Assembly (NCBI RefSeq): GCF_002775205.1
Contig: NC_036454.1
Span: 10,808,882 to 10,872,881 of the forward strand
Direction: 5' to 3'
Origin: Xiphophorus maculatus
Taxonomy: Eukaryota > Chordata > Actinopteri > Cyprinodontiformes > Poeciliidae
DNA length: 64,000 bases
Made by a program: the position numbers and the translations under genes. Under the pieces are notes generated by a model. That model was not told the origin of the DNA. It worked only from the letters and a program-made list of their open reading frames with translations, and searched no databases. The stretch's first letter is position 1; the number at the start of each line of letters is the position of its first letter. Positions 23,627 through 34,756 of this stretch are shown here, piece by piece.

Positions 23627-26600
23627 CTGTAAACAGAAACACACAGATAAATAAACTGTGAAATGAAAAAAATGACGGAACACATCAATCACAACCCAGG
23701 TGTGTGTTTTCATGCGGCAGATTCCCTGGGAAAATAAACGCCCCGAATGTTTGAGGTGGGAATGACTGGAAATAATCTGAAACATTTCAGAGGTGCTGAA
23801 ACGGACAGGATAACTCAGGAATTATGTCTTCTGTGGAGTTTAGCTTTTAGGATCAACAGACAATCCTGCCACCTGGTGTCCAAACAAGGAGGCAGACGCT
23901 TTTACAAAGATCTTTCCCAGTCTGTCAAGATTTCAAATATTTCTGTCATTAATACACAGTGATGCTTTTTTGGAGATAGAAAGGTGAAAAAGATGAGAAA
24001 ATTGAAGCCAAATTTTTTTTAGAATAAAAAAAAGGTGGAAATAAATGAACTCTAAAATTTCCAGTTTTCATAGAAAAAAATTAGTTATTGCTAGAAAAGT
24101 TTTAGATAATTTCATTTTTTTTATTTTTTATTTTTCAAACTCAAAAAATTCCACATTTCTTTCTAAAAAATGTCAGATTAATCTCAAAAAGGGTTTTTTT
24201 CTTGCAAATTTTCAACTTTTCTAACTCAGAAATTTCCACGTTTTTTTTTTGTACGTTTCAGAATTTTTTGTACAAAATTTCTAAAATTATTATAAAACTT
24301 TGAGGGTTTTTTTTTGTTGGATGAATTATTTGCATCTGCAATGGCCCAAAAAAGGGGAAAAAAAGAGTTTCAGCAGAAACAACAAAGAAAAAAAAAACTG
24401 ATTGAACATTAAGAGCTGCTGTGTCAAAGTAGCCATTATTATCATTAATAAAAATTGATACATTTTTTATATTTTACAAATAATGCATTATGTTCATGGG
24501 GTTTTATTTCTGTTTTTACACCAAAGCAAATTAACTTTTAGTTTTATGAATTTTCTTCCCTGAAAAGAGTAAAAGTGCAGGAATCTGCGGGAAGAACGAT
24601 GACCGTTTCTCTGATGCATTTTAAGTTATGCACAGTGATTATAACTGAACAAGTGAGGCCTGCAGAGCCTTAAATGTTCTCTGTAATTTTGTGATTTCCT
24701 GGTTGATGCTCTGAGTAATTTTGACTCAGTTTATTTATGTAGTAGTGTCATAATTCCTACATTAACGAAGGGACAGGGTACATGGGACGGTAAATAAGCG
24801 TCACTTACTCGACGTGTCAAAGTGATCATGAAGGGTTCTAGAGCTGGTGCTCTCTGCAGCTTTTTCAAAGGCCCGACCAAAGAAACTTCAAGAAAAAACA
24901 AACAGAGTTCACGGCTGAGAATAAAACGTTCTCAAGAGGCTTTAGAATTGAAAGTGGAAACTTACTTCTTCTTGTCTGACGTCTCTGACTCTGGAGGGAT
25001 TCCCACAACGATAACGGTTCCCTTCTCCACGTCTTTAGGAGCAGCCATGATGAGAGGAAGCAGCTTGCAGCGTTTGTTCCTCGTCTGAACAAGCAGGACA
25101 ACAAATAAACGTGCAGAAAGTCTGTAATGTTTGAGTCTGAGTGAAATTCAAGTACTTTTCAAGCATTTTCAAGGTATGTTTTCAAACTTTTCCAATACCA
25201 GACTTTGGAGATAAAAATTACACAAATGAACTAAAAAAAATCTCTAATATATGACATCATTTATTACTGTTTTTAATATTTCTTGTGGTATTCTACAGCA
25301 GGAACAAAGTAAACTAAAATATAACAAAGTTTTATGTTTTGAAAAGTTTCTCTTACACCCTAAACACCTGACTGGTCAGAGGACAAAACACTAATTTATC
25401 CTGCGATTCAATGTATTAAATATAAGATCATCAATAAGTCACTTAGCTATTAGGAAAAATAAATATTCATTACACTTAAACAGTCCAAACAAATCTTAAA
25501 GTAAATTACCTTCCTGTGCAAATTAAAAGCTTGAACACAATTTAAAGAAAAAGTTACAAAAGAAAAATCTCTGAAAAAAGTTCTCACTAAGTTTTCTGGA
25601 ATTCTCCAAATTCAAAAATACTTTATAGATCCCAAAAGGTAATAAAATGTTGCTGTAGCTAATTAATTCAAAATTCTTCACAGACTTATTACATGTAGTG
25701 ATGGCTGTGGGTAAGAAAGATCTCCTGTAGCAAATCTGAAGAAGCCTCTGACCAAAGATACTCTGTTTTTGTAAGACAGTCTGTAGAAAGAAGGCTTTTA
25801 GCAAACAGAAATAATGTTAGCTGACGTTTATTCTGATTTAACTTCAGACAGTGAGAAAAACAAATGTGTCTGTTCTTCTAATAAGAAACATGAACATATC
25901 TGGTTTTTACTATAAATAACATTTTGCAAACTTAGGCTTTTAATCAAAAGGTTAGATTGCACTATATTACAAAACTGTGCAGCACTTTCAAAGACTTGAT
26001 AAAAAAATCAAGCAGTTTACAAACCTTGAAAACACCTAATAGAAAGTCAAGGATTTTGAAGGATTTAAAGCACCTGTGTGATCATTGCCTCCAGAATGAA
26101 ACGCGGTGCGTACTCACCGAGTGGATGAACGCCGTCAGCAGGTATTTGCAGAGCAGAGTTAGCGCCAGCGGTTTGGAGAAGAGCTTCACATCAGGTGTTC
26201 CCTTCATGGAAAAGCAGAAGAAACAGGAGTTTACCTGGGAATCTGCTGCTCAGCAGGAACATCTTCATGAGTAAACAGCCATACCTCCATGAGGTAGCAG
26301 TAGAGGAAGGGTCCCTGCGACAGGATGATGTTAGTGCAGATGCAGCTAGCGACAGTCTGCTGGATGGCGATCAGCTTCTTTTTCGCCAGGTCGATGCCTG
26401 ATAGGAGACGATCCAGGTGGCTCCTGCACAAAACAAATGGAAACAAATTAATGTGCTCCTGCATGCATGTGGTATTACTATCGACGCAATGACAGATTAT
26501 AGTTTTCTCTGAAGTATGATGCTAATTTTCACTCCCGCTGCATATAATTATTTTAGTCATTGATTATTCTGACAATCCTAAAAAAAAAATTGGCACAGGT

Positions 26601-29600
26601 TTCACCAATTAAAATTTAGGACTTAATAAGGATGAATTTGAAGACCTATATAATTTAAAGAAGAAATTTGTTTATTTTGCGATGCTATCCACAGCCTTAA
26701 CCATCACAGTGCTAAGCTTTTTTCTACAGTGTACAGGACGGCAACAGTAGTGAGCCAGTGGCGAAGACGAACGTCGACCACAAATTTACTCTTAGCCATG
26801 ACTGAAGCAACAACAAAAAACAAACAAAAAAAACAGCTAGCTAGTTAGCAAGGTTATATTAGCCACTAGTTAACGGAACGCAATGAAGATATCTGTGCGT
26901 GAATCAAACTTTCACCTGACAGAAAAGACCTGCGAGAATTCAGAAAAAAAGAGAAAACTACATAGAATATACGATTAAAGAGTTAGGCAATGACAAAATT
27001 TAAAACTTGTGATTCATGTATTTAAGGCCACGTTACGCTTTTAAAATTAATTCAAGACATTTTAAGCTCTTAATTTTAGTTGCACGAATTTAGGACTTTT
27101 TGAGTCAACAACAAAACACTTGTTTTTTTTGGGGGTTTTTTTTACAGCAGCCATATTAAAGCACATGCTGCGCAAACACTCAGGAGCTCAGCTTTGGTTG
27201 CTAGGTGACGGGTGGAACTTTGGTGGGGTTGCTAGGTAACGGACTGCCTTCGCTGGGATTGCAGGGTAACGTCTGCTAATTTTCACCAAACCAAAAAAGA
27301 TGAGCGACTGTGTGTTTCTTTTAAGCTCTTTGATTGTTTTTTTAGTTGAGACCAAAGTACAAAAACGTGCTAAACGTGAATTTGGCATAATAGGTCCCCT
27401 TAAAAAATGTGCAACGGCAGCAGCAGTTGTGCCATTTTACAGAAAGGCGACAGCATTAAGACGAGTTAGTACTGTACGCACCGTGAGAGGGCATCGAGTG
27501 CTTTGATGAAGTTGTCGGTGGGGTCGTTCTCGTCCCGCTCCGTGCTCTCCAGCAAGGCGGCGGCGGCGTGCACCATGTCGCTGGCCAGGAAGCTGTTCTT
27601 AAACCCAAAGTGGACGCCAAACGTCTGAATGCGAATGTCCTTCATTCTGTCACAGTCACAGGAAAATACAAAACCAATGTTAGAGCTGATAAAGCAACAG
27701 GTTGCTTCATTTGCACTTTTTAATTTATTCTTTTCTTCTTCTATTGGTGCCATTTAGTTATTTCTATTTCGTTGTTGGCTTCGATCTCACCCCATGGACC
27801 ATTATCTTGTACATTATTGGTTATTTTTAAACTGCTGTGGAAGTTTAGAGTCCTGAATTGTTTGGGTTACATGTAGGTCTGTCACAATAAGCAATAAATC
27901 AATCAATCACATGACAAATTATAACAAACTCAATAATTTCCGTAGTTGTGATTTTTTTGTTTTTCTCTTTTTTCTCTACCATAAATTGGATGACAAAAGT
28001 CTTCAGTCTGGTGCTTTGGCCTCAACTAGACCTTTATTTGAAGGACAAATTTGTTTACAGAGAATTCATAATTTATTTTATTTGTTTAATTATTTTGGAT
28101 ATTTAAAATGTCTTCCTATTCCAAAATTAAATGTTCATTTGAGTGTAAAAGTTCCTTGATCATTGAGAATCTGTTCTTGTATTATTACATCATTATCATT
28201 ATATTACTTGAAAATGGTCTCAAAACAACAATATCATCATTTATTGCAATTACGTCTGGAACAATTTATCATCCAGAAAGATTTGTTATTGTGACAGAGT
28301 GATGCACACGTAAGCGAGAGTTTTTTAACTTGTATACATACCCGTATTTATTAGATGACTCCTCAATGACGTCCCTGAGGTTCTCTTTGATTGTAATGTC
28401 CATGGACTTAAATTTTTGTTTAACTTGTCTCAGTGGTAGCCTGTAACAAGAATTAAAAACGCACACATACAGAACAAAACACAAAATAATCAATAAAAGA
28501 AACAGGAAAATCCGGCACTGTTTTTACACAAAGCTCGTACCCCATGTCAGCCAAGAACTCCTGGAGTTTCTTTTGTCCTTTTAAGGTCCAAAGCTTGAAG
28601 CTGCATGCTGTGTAGTAGGAGTTGCAGATGCTCTCATACAGAGACCAGTGATGGTACAATGCCAGACGAAGGCTAAAGAAAAGCATTAAGAGAAAACATC
28701 TTATGGCAAAACAAGACAAAAATCCAAGAATCTATAAGCAATACAGGGATTTCTGACGTACGGTAAAAATAACAAAACCAAATTTAGTTTTTCTCAGCGA
28801 TTATAAAGTTACAATCTTGGTACCAAAATAAAGCCAACACTTTGAAGACTCCACCAGATGTTTAAGTATTACAGCAGTTGCGGTAGTTTCAGAGAAAATA
28901 AACATAAATAATTTGGATTTTTTTTTTGTCCCTCGCCAGAATTTTTTTTGCACTGTAAAGTATATAAAATCTTTTAGACATATCATAAATAAGGTTACAG
29001 ACTTGCACAAACCATAGATACACATTACCTGTACAAAAACGGATGCAGCTGAAATAAACTAAAAACAAATTTATAGAGATTTAAGTAAAAGAAAGAAAAA
29101 GAAAAATACATAGGAATTTTGCCTTTGGTACAGGTTGGCATCACCTACAAAAATAGAAATAAAAACACAGGAAATTTTAAATATTTTTCGTTGTCTAAAA
29201 CTGCTCTTTTTTTTATAGCCACATGTATTTTTTATTCAATTGTAGTAAAACAATTGACTTCAGTTAAGCAGTTTTTATTTTTTGGAAATCAAGAGTAAAA
29301 AAAACAAACAAACAAAAAAACAACAAATTTAAGGCAGATTTTAGTGATGAAAAAGAATTCAATTAAAACCTCCAAAATGTATACATTTTTTCGGCACTAT
29401 CAGAGCTCCATACAATGTCTGTACTTTTGCATTAGAATTTTTGGAGAAAGGTTGCATCAGCTTCTAGTCTGGCGTTTCCATGGATACCAGCTATGTTTAT
29501 GTTTGACTGAGGGGCCTTAATGAAGGATACTCGTATTCAAAGGAGATCCTCATGCAGTCGATGGACAGAGAGTTCTCCTCATCCTCGTTTCGGTGGTTGT

Positions 29601-32600
29601 GTCGGGAAACGTGGCGCTGCACCGTCGCGATGTCCGACACGTACTTCATGCTAAAACGAGAATATAAAATCTCTCTGAGAGACGCTTGGTGAGTCGTATC
29701 AAAAACTTTTTTTCACAATGCAGAGGTTGTTCTTACTGGGGGATTTTATCATGAACCCACTGGTCTGTGAGGCCGATGATGGCCCACCTGCAACAACAAA
29801 TACCAGCGTTAACACACAGCCTGCAGGGTGATGGGTCCAGTATTGACCTATACTATGATTTGATGTTCGTACATCTTTCCCACAGTAAAATTCAAGCACT
29901 TTTCAAATCATTTTCAAGGTAAGTTTTCAAACTTTTTCATCACCAGACTTTGGAGATAAAAACAAGACAAACTGAAAAAAAAAAAACTGTTTCAATTTAC
30001 TATTATATAATATTTATTACTGTTATTAACAATATCTTTTGGTAGTATTCCACCAATATAACAAAATTGTACGTTTTGAAATGTCTCAAACAAAACACCA
30101 ATTTAACACCACCATTTGGTGTCAAATAGTGTTTATTATTTATTTCTGTTTCACTATTTATTGATTATTTAACATAATTGCACTATGCCCCAATTTTGTT
30201 GTACACTGTATGGAAATGTACAATGAAACAAATGATGTTGCAATTAATAAGTCATTGAGATAATGATAAATTAGAGAAGATAAATATTTATTAAATTTAA
30301 ACAATCCAAACAAATTGTGCTAATTTTCTCAAATTAAATGATATAACATACAAAAAAAAAGTCAAAAAGATGTCCTCATTCTCATTTTCTGTAAATTAGA
30401 ACAAAATAAATAATTTTGGTAATTTTAACTGACCTAAAACAAGAAAATGTTAGTTTGATTTAAGTTCGGACAGTGAGGGAAAAAAATTCCTTTTTTTATT
30501 AGTTGTATGAAAAAAAATCTGATTTCAACCGTAAATAAAATTTTCCAATTAAATGTTAGATTGCATTTTATTAAAAACAACGGTGCTGTTTGAATACCAA
30601 GCACTTTTAAGGACTTTATACAGAAATGAAGCACTTTCCCAACCAGTTCAAGCATTTTCAAGCACCAGTAGTCACCGTGATGTTCAGAGACAAACTCACC
30701 ACAGCATGTCCTTCGTGTCTTTAGTCAGGACCCAGGCGAGCTCAAAAAACATCATGGCCGCCTGCGAACAGAAACGTCTCAAACATGGCTGCCACATATC
30801 CATCAGGGCCAAAATGAATGAAATTTTTCTTTTCTCTACACTTCATCTTACTCACAGAGGTCCCGTGGTATTCATACTGCTCATAGTCGAACAGGATCTC
30901 CCTCCTGTCAAACATTCAAATGACCCAAATAAATTCTTGGTCAACTGGGTAAATGAAAAAAATTAAACTTGAAAAAGAAAGGCATGACTGAAAAACATAT
31001 TTTCTGTCAGTTGTAATTTATTTTTTTTTAGAAAAGAAAACAAGATAAAGATCGATTAAAATCAGAAATCGGATCTGGTATAAAAGAAAATCAGAGATTT
31101 ATTTTTAAATAAATCACCTAGTTCTATGGCAGTGCAACGAACAATTTGTTTCACAGATAATCGGAGAAATTGAGAATCGACAAAGACGCGAAAGAAATTT
31201 GAGAAAACAGAAAATGGAGATGGTGTCTTTATGAAAGGGATCAGCTGATCACCTTCTGGCCTCCCACTGCCTCTTTGCTCTCTGCCTTTCGATCCGCCTC
31301 TCGATGGCGCCCTGCAACGACACGACAACAGTCAGCTCTGGTCCTCAGCTCCGCCGCCGCCGCGACACTCAACTCACTTCATCAAATCTCCTCCGTTTGC
31401 CCGACGGCTCCGAGCCTTCATCACTCTCGTTCCCAGAGTCTTCACCCTCCTCCTCGTCTTCATCCCGGAAGATGTCGTCGTACGTCGGCACGCCGAGGTC
31501 GTCGTCCTCTTTGATGAGCAGCTTGATCTGCAGAGGAGAAGAAGACGGATGATGAAGCAACAAGAAGGACGCCATCATGTGATTTCCCCATTTGAGACAA
31601 ACCTAAAACCAAAAAAGATTAGAAAAAAAACAAAGGAAGGAAGTAATTAAAGGAAGAAAGAAAGGAAGGATGAAAGAAAGGAAGCAAGAAAGGAAAGAAA
31701 GGAAAAGATGGAAAGAAAGAAGAAGTAAAACAGGAAGGAAGGAAACAAAGACAGGATGGAAAGAAACAAGGAAAGAAGGAAGGAAACAAAAAAAAGGATG
31801 GAAATAGAAGATGGGGTAGCACAGAAGGATTTGAAGACAGAGGTAAGCAGAGAAGGATGGATCCAACAATTGAAGGACGGATCACGTAATGAAGGAAACA
31901 AGTAGAAAGGAACTAAGGACGTAAGGAAAGAATGAAAGGGAGGAAAGAAAGAGACAAGGGAACAAAGTATCCAAGGAAGGCAGGAGGCTTGGGAGGAAGG
32001 AAACAAGGAAACATGAAGGAAAAACAATTTTTAAACGGGAGGTAAAACAAAGTCTGGAAATAGAAATTAACTCTTGTATGTTTTTTTTCAGACTAGATAA
32101 AGTTTTGTACAAATTCAGGTCATTTTGCCAACAGTAATAAAATCCAGTCAACAATAATCAATAATCAGGTGACGTCACCTGAGTGTCGTTGTAGACATTA
32201 ACGACATCTACGGGTCGGTGCGTGTCGCAGATGAAGAAGATGGAGTCACTGTCCGGCTGCAGCATCTCCAGCAGGTCGACGTTGGCGCCGCAGTTTATCA
32301 GGACAAAATACCGAAACTGCAACACAAAGGAAAACTCTCAGTCCAGAGCTTCAACATGGCTTCCTCCTGCATAGGAACCGGCAGGTGAAACTCACCTGTT
32401 CTTTGTGCTCCAGGAAGGCAGTGCTGAGGTCTTGCCAGCCCGTAACCGGTACCAGAGTGTACTGGATCTGATCACAGTGAAACAGCGCCTAGAAAAAACC
32501 TCCATTAATCCCCAAATTAACAATAATAATTCAACTTTAGACTTTAGTCATCAGGCAAACCTAGTCATGCTGATCAGTGCACTGATTAATATGAAATATA

Positions 32601-33971
32601 AACCTGGCAGCCACCAGGCTGTGTTCATTTTCAAACACTTTTTGTATTTCATTAACTCAGTAAATAGTTCATAAAATATCTAAAAAGAAATCACAAATGA
32701 AAAAGAGCATAAAGTACAAACTTATAATATTTTCCCCCAATTCACATAAAAAGAAAAGCTACTCAGCTCAGAAGACTATTACAAATATATTTCAAACACA
32801 CAAAAATACACAATAAAAACGATGCACTTTGTATATACATTTTAATAAAGTTTTACTGTATTAATACTGGATTTGTGTGATCTCTGAATATACACCAACA
32901 TTTAACCAAGTTCTTGCCATTGACAGAAATTTTAATATTGTTTATGTATTTCTGTAGTTGTTTTGTCTTGTGGTTTTTTCAGAATTGTGTTTTTTTATTT
33001 TTTGATTTGTGCATGGAAAAGTTAAAAATAAATGAGAAATAAATAAGTAAATATTGAATAAATTAAATAAATAGCGTTGCTCTTGAGGAGGAGATTCAAC
33101 TGGAGGAAAAGGTGATACATCTTTAAATTAAGTGTTACTCTTAAACTCAGCTCAAACTGAACATCTTGATGTTTAATTCAGAATTTTTTAAATATATATA
33201 TATATAAAATCTGACTTTTTTGCATTGTGGTCATTATCAAACTTATGTGTGAACGGTTTACGACCCCAGCCAGACATTTACATACACAACATTTTTTATT
33301 ACTAGCTGACAATAAATCAAACTAAACGGTTTTTATGCTTCACATCAGTTAAAATGACCTAAATCAGTTTGAGCAGCTAAATGTCACAATAATGAATTGC
33401 TATTAGAGTTTAAATCTCAGATAGTGACAAGAATAAGAATATTTGCCTTCGAAATATCTGGTGTACATTGTATTTGCGTGGGTTATTGTAATACACTTAA
33501 AGAAAAAAAAAACTGGAAACATTAAATAATGTAATTTTTCCACTAATACACATTTAAATACGCACGCAGCTTAAACACAATTTAAAAACAAACATATTTA
33601 TCAACTCTTAAAACACTAAGAAGGAGGTAATGACAGATTTCTTCATGTATTTGTTATTATCATACAGAGTTTAAGCAGGTTTCCTTTGTTATGACTACAG
33701 AAGCTTTCTGAGCCTTAAAAGAGGATCTAATTCACACTGACACGACTCTTCCCCTTACCTGCAGTATCTTACAGGCGCAGAGAGCATCGATGTCTGCTGC
33801 AACCAGGAGGGCGACTCTCTAAATGCAAACAGAAACACATAAAATCGACTATTCACCGTCTGGAAAGCTTACCATCTGACGCTAGCTTAGTTAGCCAACA
33901 AACAGTTCCGAAAAACCTACCTGGTTGGCAACAACGTCATAAAAGTCCTTCTTTATGTCGGCGATAAACAT
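23562..33971 (-). CDS. cdc45: Cdc45, CMG helicase subunit (complete, 18 coding exons)
   Basis: The coding join on the minus strand runs from 33971 down to 23562 and gives 1713 nt, or 570 residues; human CDC45 has 566. Cdc45 binds MCM2-7 and GINS to form the CMG helicase that fires origins and unwinds DNA at forks. It is a RecJ/DHH-fold protein that has lost nuclease activity. The N-terminus [14 protein letters not shown] and the segment [20 protein letters not shown] give the DHH-like strand with Asp residues. An acidic linker (about residues 132-158) is followed by GKRRRF, a likely nuclear-localisation patch. [26 protein letters not shown] and ISQGPFLYC are conserved blocks, and the C-terminus is [11 protein letters not shown]. 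All 17 introns are GT-AG and all phases agree. Introns 4, 8, 12 and 15 carry repeats. The gene is convergent with cldn5, as in human. Confidence 0.96.
23990..24400. other. T/A-rich low-complexity stretch in cdc45 intron 17
   Basis: Homopolymeric A and T runs with repeated TTTCCA/CACATTT-like units. No coding signal and no recognisable transposon end. Confidence 0.6.
24809..24885 (-). CDS. cdc45: cdc45 coding exon 17
   Basis: Residues 524-550, [20 protein letters not shown]. Followed by an intron of about 1.2 kb. Confidence 0.94.
24966..25084 (-). CDS. cdc45: cdc45 coding exon 16
   Basis: Residues 485-524, [12 protein letters not shown] and [11 protein letters not shown]. The upstream intron of about 1 kb holds a nested transposon pair. 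Confidence 0.94.
25140..26045 (+). repeat. Dispersed repeat (CAAGCATTTTCAAGG family) interrupted by another insertion
   Basis: Both arms (about 25140-25510 and 25805-26045) align with the copies at 29886-30665 and 43495-43995. Shared blocks are TTTTCAAGCATTTTCAAGGT, CCAGACTTTGGAGATAAAAA and TTAGATTGCA. The roughly 290 bp between the arms is absent from the other copies. That insert contains a reverse-strand frame with [15 protein letters not shown], which resembles a retroelement fragment I cannot classify. Confidence 0.6.
26118..26201 (-). CDS. cdc45: cdc45 coding exon 15
   Basis: Residues 457-484, [20 protein letters not shown]. Phase 0 at both ends. Confidence 0.93.
26285..26423 (-). CDS. 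cdc45: cdc45 coding exon 14
   Basis: Residues 410-456, [11 protein letters not shown] and [13 protein letters not shown]. Confidence 0.95.
27120..27403 (+). repeat. X-box repeat family, right-hand part
   Basis: It holds GTTGCTAGGTGAC (27197) and GTTGCTAGGTAAC (27228), 31 bp apart, and a diverged third unit. It ends in CATAATAGGTCCCCTTAA, the reverse complement of the left terminus seen at 63673. It lies in cdc45 intron 13. Confidence 0.7.
27482..27646 (-). CDS. cdc45: cdc45 coding exon 13
   Basis: Residues 355-410, [19 protein letters not shown] and ALDALSR. Confidence 0.95.
27879..28297 (+). mobile_element. hAT-like non-autonomous DNA transposon (complete copy)
   Basis: The element is 419 bp with perfect 12 bp terminal inverted repeats, CTGTCACAATAA and TTATTGTGACAG. 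It has no coding capacity. Diverged copies at 42372-42770 and 59330-59758 share its interior blocks. No clear 8 bp target duplication is visible, so the superfamily call rests on copy structure only. It lies in cdc45 intron 12. Confidence 0.7.
28342..28440 (-). CDS. cdc45: cdc45 coding exon 12
   Basis: Residues 322-355, [14 protein letters not shown] and the helix [14 protein letters not shown]. The MITE at 27879-28297 begins 45 bp into the next intron. Confidence 0.94.
28541..28672 (-). CDS. cdc45: cdc45 coding exon 11
   Basis: Residues 278-322, [13 protein letters not shown] and [10 protein letters not shown]. Confidence 0.94.
29531..29650 (-). CDS. cdc45: cdc45 coding exon 10
   Basis: Residues 238-278, [20 protein letters not shown] followed by an acidic turn and RISFEY. 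Confidence 0.94.
29737..29787 (-). CDS. cdc45: cdc45 coding exon 9
   Basis: Residues 221-238, [15 protein letters not shown]. Confidence 0.93.
29886..30665 (+). repeat. Dispersed repeat, CAAGCATTTTCAAGG family
   Basis: The left end TTCAAGCACTTTTCAAATC and the right end GTTCAAGCATTTTCAAGCACC are direct, not inverted. The copy fills most of cdc45 intron 8. Confidence 0.6.
30700..30761 (-). CDS. cdc45: cdc45 coding exon 8
   Basis: Residues 201-221, [13 protein letters not shown], ending within the first Trp of the WW pair. Confidence 0.93.
30856..30904 (-). CDS. cdc45: cdc45 coding exon 7
   Basis: Residues 184-200, [14 protein letters not shown], strongly conserved with human. Confidence 0.93.
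31253..31311 (-). CDS. cdc45: cdc45 coding exon 6
   Basis: Residues 165-184 (split codon), Arg-rich helix ending RQWEAR. Ends in phase 2. Confidence 0.92.
31378..31527 (-). CDS. cdc45: cdc45 coding exon 5 (acidic linker)
   Basis: Residues 115-164: [10 protein letters not shown] at the start, then a Glu/Asp/Ser-rich stretch, then GKRRRF. Low-complexity acidic linkers are typical here in Cdc45. Confidence 0.94.
31615..31995 (+). repeat. Polypurine (GAAAGGAAG)n tract
   Basis: About 380 bp of almost uninterrupted A/G on the plus strand within cdc45 intron 4. The cdc45 pre-mRNA therefore carries a long polypyrimidine run. Confidence 0.93.
32179..32316 (-). CDS. cdc45: cdc45 coding exon 4
   Basis: Residues 69-114, containing [11 protein letters not shown] and [16 protein letters not shown], the second conserved part of the DHH-like domain. 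Confidence 0.94.
32396..32488 (-). CDS. cdc45: cdc45 coding exon 3
   Basis: Residues 38-68, containing [12 protein letters not shown]. Phase 0 at both ends. The preceding intron is about 1.27 kb and AT-rich. Confidence 0.93.
32490..33755. other. AT-rich cdc45 intron 2
   Basis: Apart from a short (TA)n run near 33194-33207 I see no repeat end, exon or other structure that I can name. Confidence 0.6.
33759..33818 (-). CDS. cdc45: cdc45 coding exon 2
   Basis: Residues 18-37. Carries [10 protein letters not shown], the RecJ-like strand. Phase 0 at both ends. Confidence 0.93.
33921..33971 (-). CDS. cdc45: cdc45 coding exon 1
   Basis: Start codon and residues 1-17 ([17 protein letters not shown]). 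It ends on a codon boundary before GTAGGT. Confidence 0.93.
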
Positions 33972-34190
33972 GTTTAAATCGCGATTAAATACGAGACAAG
34001 CTTGATAAAAGTCCGTAAGAAGCCTTAGTGGAGAAGCTAATTCAGTTTGCAGTCAGTGTAACAGTTTCCACTGCCACAGACAGCTGTTGTGTTCCGCGTT
34101 AGAAATCAGGCGCCAACTGCACGCGTCACGTCCAACCAATCAACGGCCAGGAGTACGGCTACGTCAGAGCTCTCAGACCACGCCTACCAG
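33972..34190 (-). promoter_or_regulatory. cdc45: cdc45 promoter with E2F and CCAAT elements
   Basis: On the minus strand TTGGCGCC (34109-34116) matches the E2F consensus and lies about 140 bp before the ATG. An NF-Y type CCAAT box, in the CCAATCA form on the plus strand, is at about 34136-34142. No TATA box is seen. E2F plus NF-Y is the usual arrangement for S-phase genes, so cell-cycle control is inferred. Confidence 0.6.
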
Positions 34191-34213
34191 GAACAAGTAA
34201 AATACACTGAAAC

Positions 34214-34741
34214 CACTGACTAAATATATTCCAAATATTGATCCTCTTTGTTCCTTTTGTCACATCGAAAAAGAAACATTAACCCACCTTTTTTGGGAAT
34301 GCTCTTTCAGCAAAATGTTTTGGTGTGACTTCAATATTTTCTTCAGTCAGAAATGTAATATACTTATTCCTTTGAATGTTAAACATGTTTTCTTTGGTAT
34401 TTCCAATAACAGTATGTCTGGGAAAGAATATATTCTAAACTTTCTTATTCTGTTGGCTAAATTTCACATACATGCCTGTAAATTTGCTAAAAACAAACCC
34501 AACCTCACTGTTTTTAGAGCTTATGTAAGATGTTTTTTGGACTCTTTAAGATTGTGCACCAACTCTAAAGCTATGAAACTTATAACCTTAAGCAATGAAT
34601 TTGATTTGTAATCTGTTATTTTATTTAGATTTTTTTTTCCTTTTCTCTCTTGGAATCCTATGGATTTGTTACCCCAGCACCTCGAGCATACTACTGTCTG
34701 CAATTGTATATTCTTTATCTGTAAATAAAGTTTAAAAAAAA
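34214..34741 (+). mobile_element. 5'-truncated L1/Tx1-like LINE with target-site duplication
   Basis: A plus-strand frame open from 34216 to 34611 encodes the reverse-transcriptase C-terminus. It includes the knuckle-like CSFCHIEKETLTHLFWEC and the block LAKFHIHACKF. A short 3'UTR follows, ending in AATAAAG and an A-run. The 15 bp AAAATACACTGAAAC occurs at 34199-34213 and again at 34742-34756, flanking the insert as a target-site duplication. The missing 5' part and A tail indicate target-primed reverse transcription. Only about 530 bp of a multi-kilobase element remain, so it cannot move by itself. Confidence 0.88.
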
Positions 34742-34756
34742 AAAATACACTGAAAC

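Noticed and set aside
31603-32027. Minus-strand frames rich in Phe, Ser, Leu and Pro
   Set aside because: They are translations of the polypyrimidine strand of a purine tract inside a cdc45 intron.
34216-34611. A 130-codon open frame as a host gene
   Set aside because: It matches the C-terminus of LINE reverse transcriptases and is bounded by a target-site duplication and an A tail.
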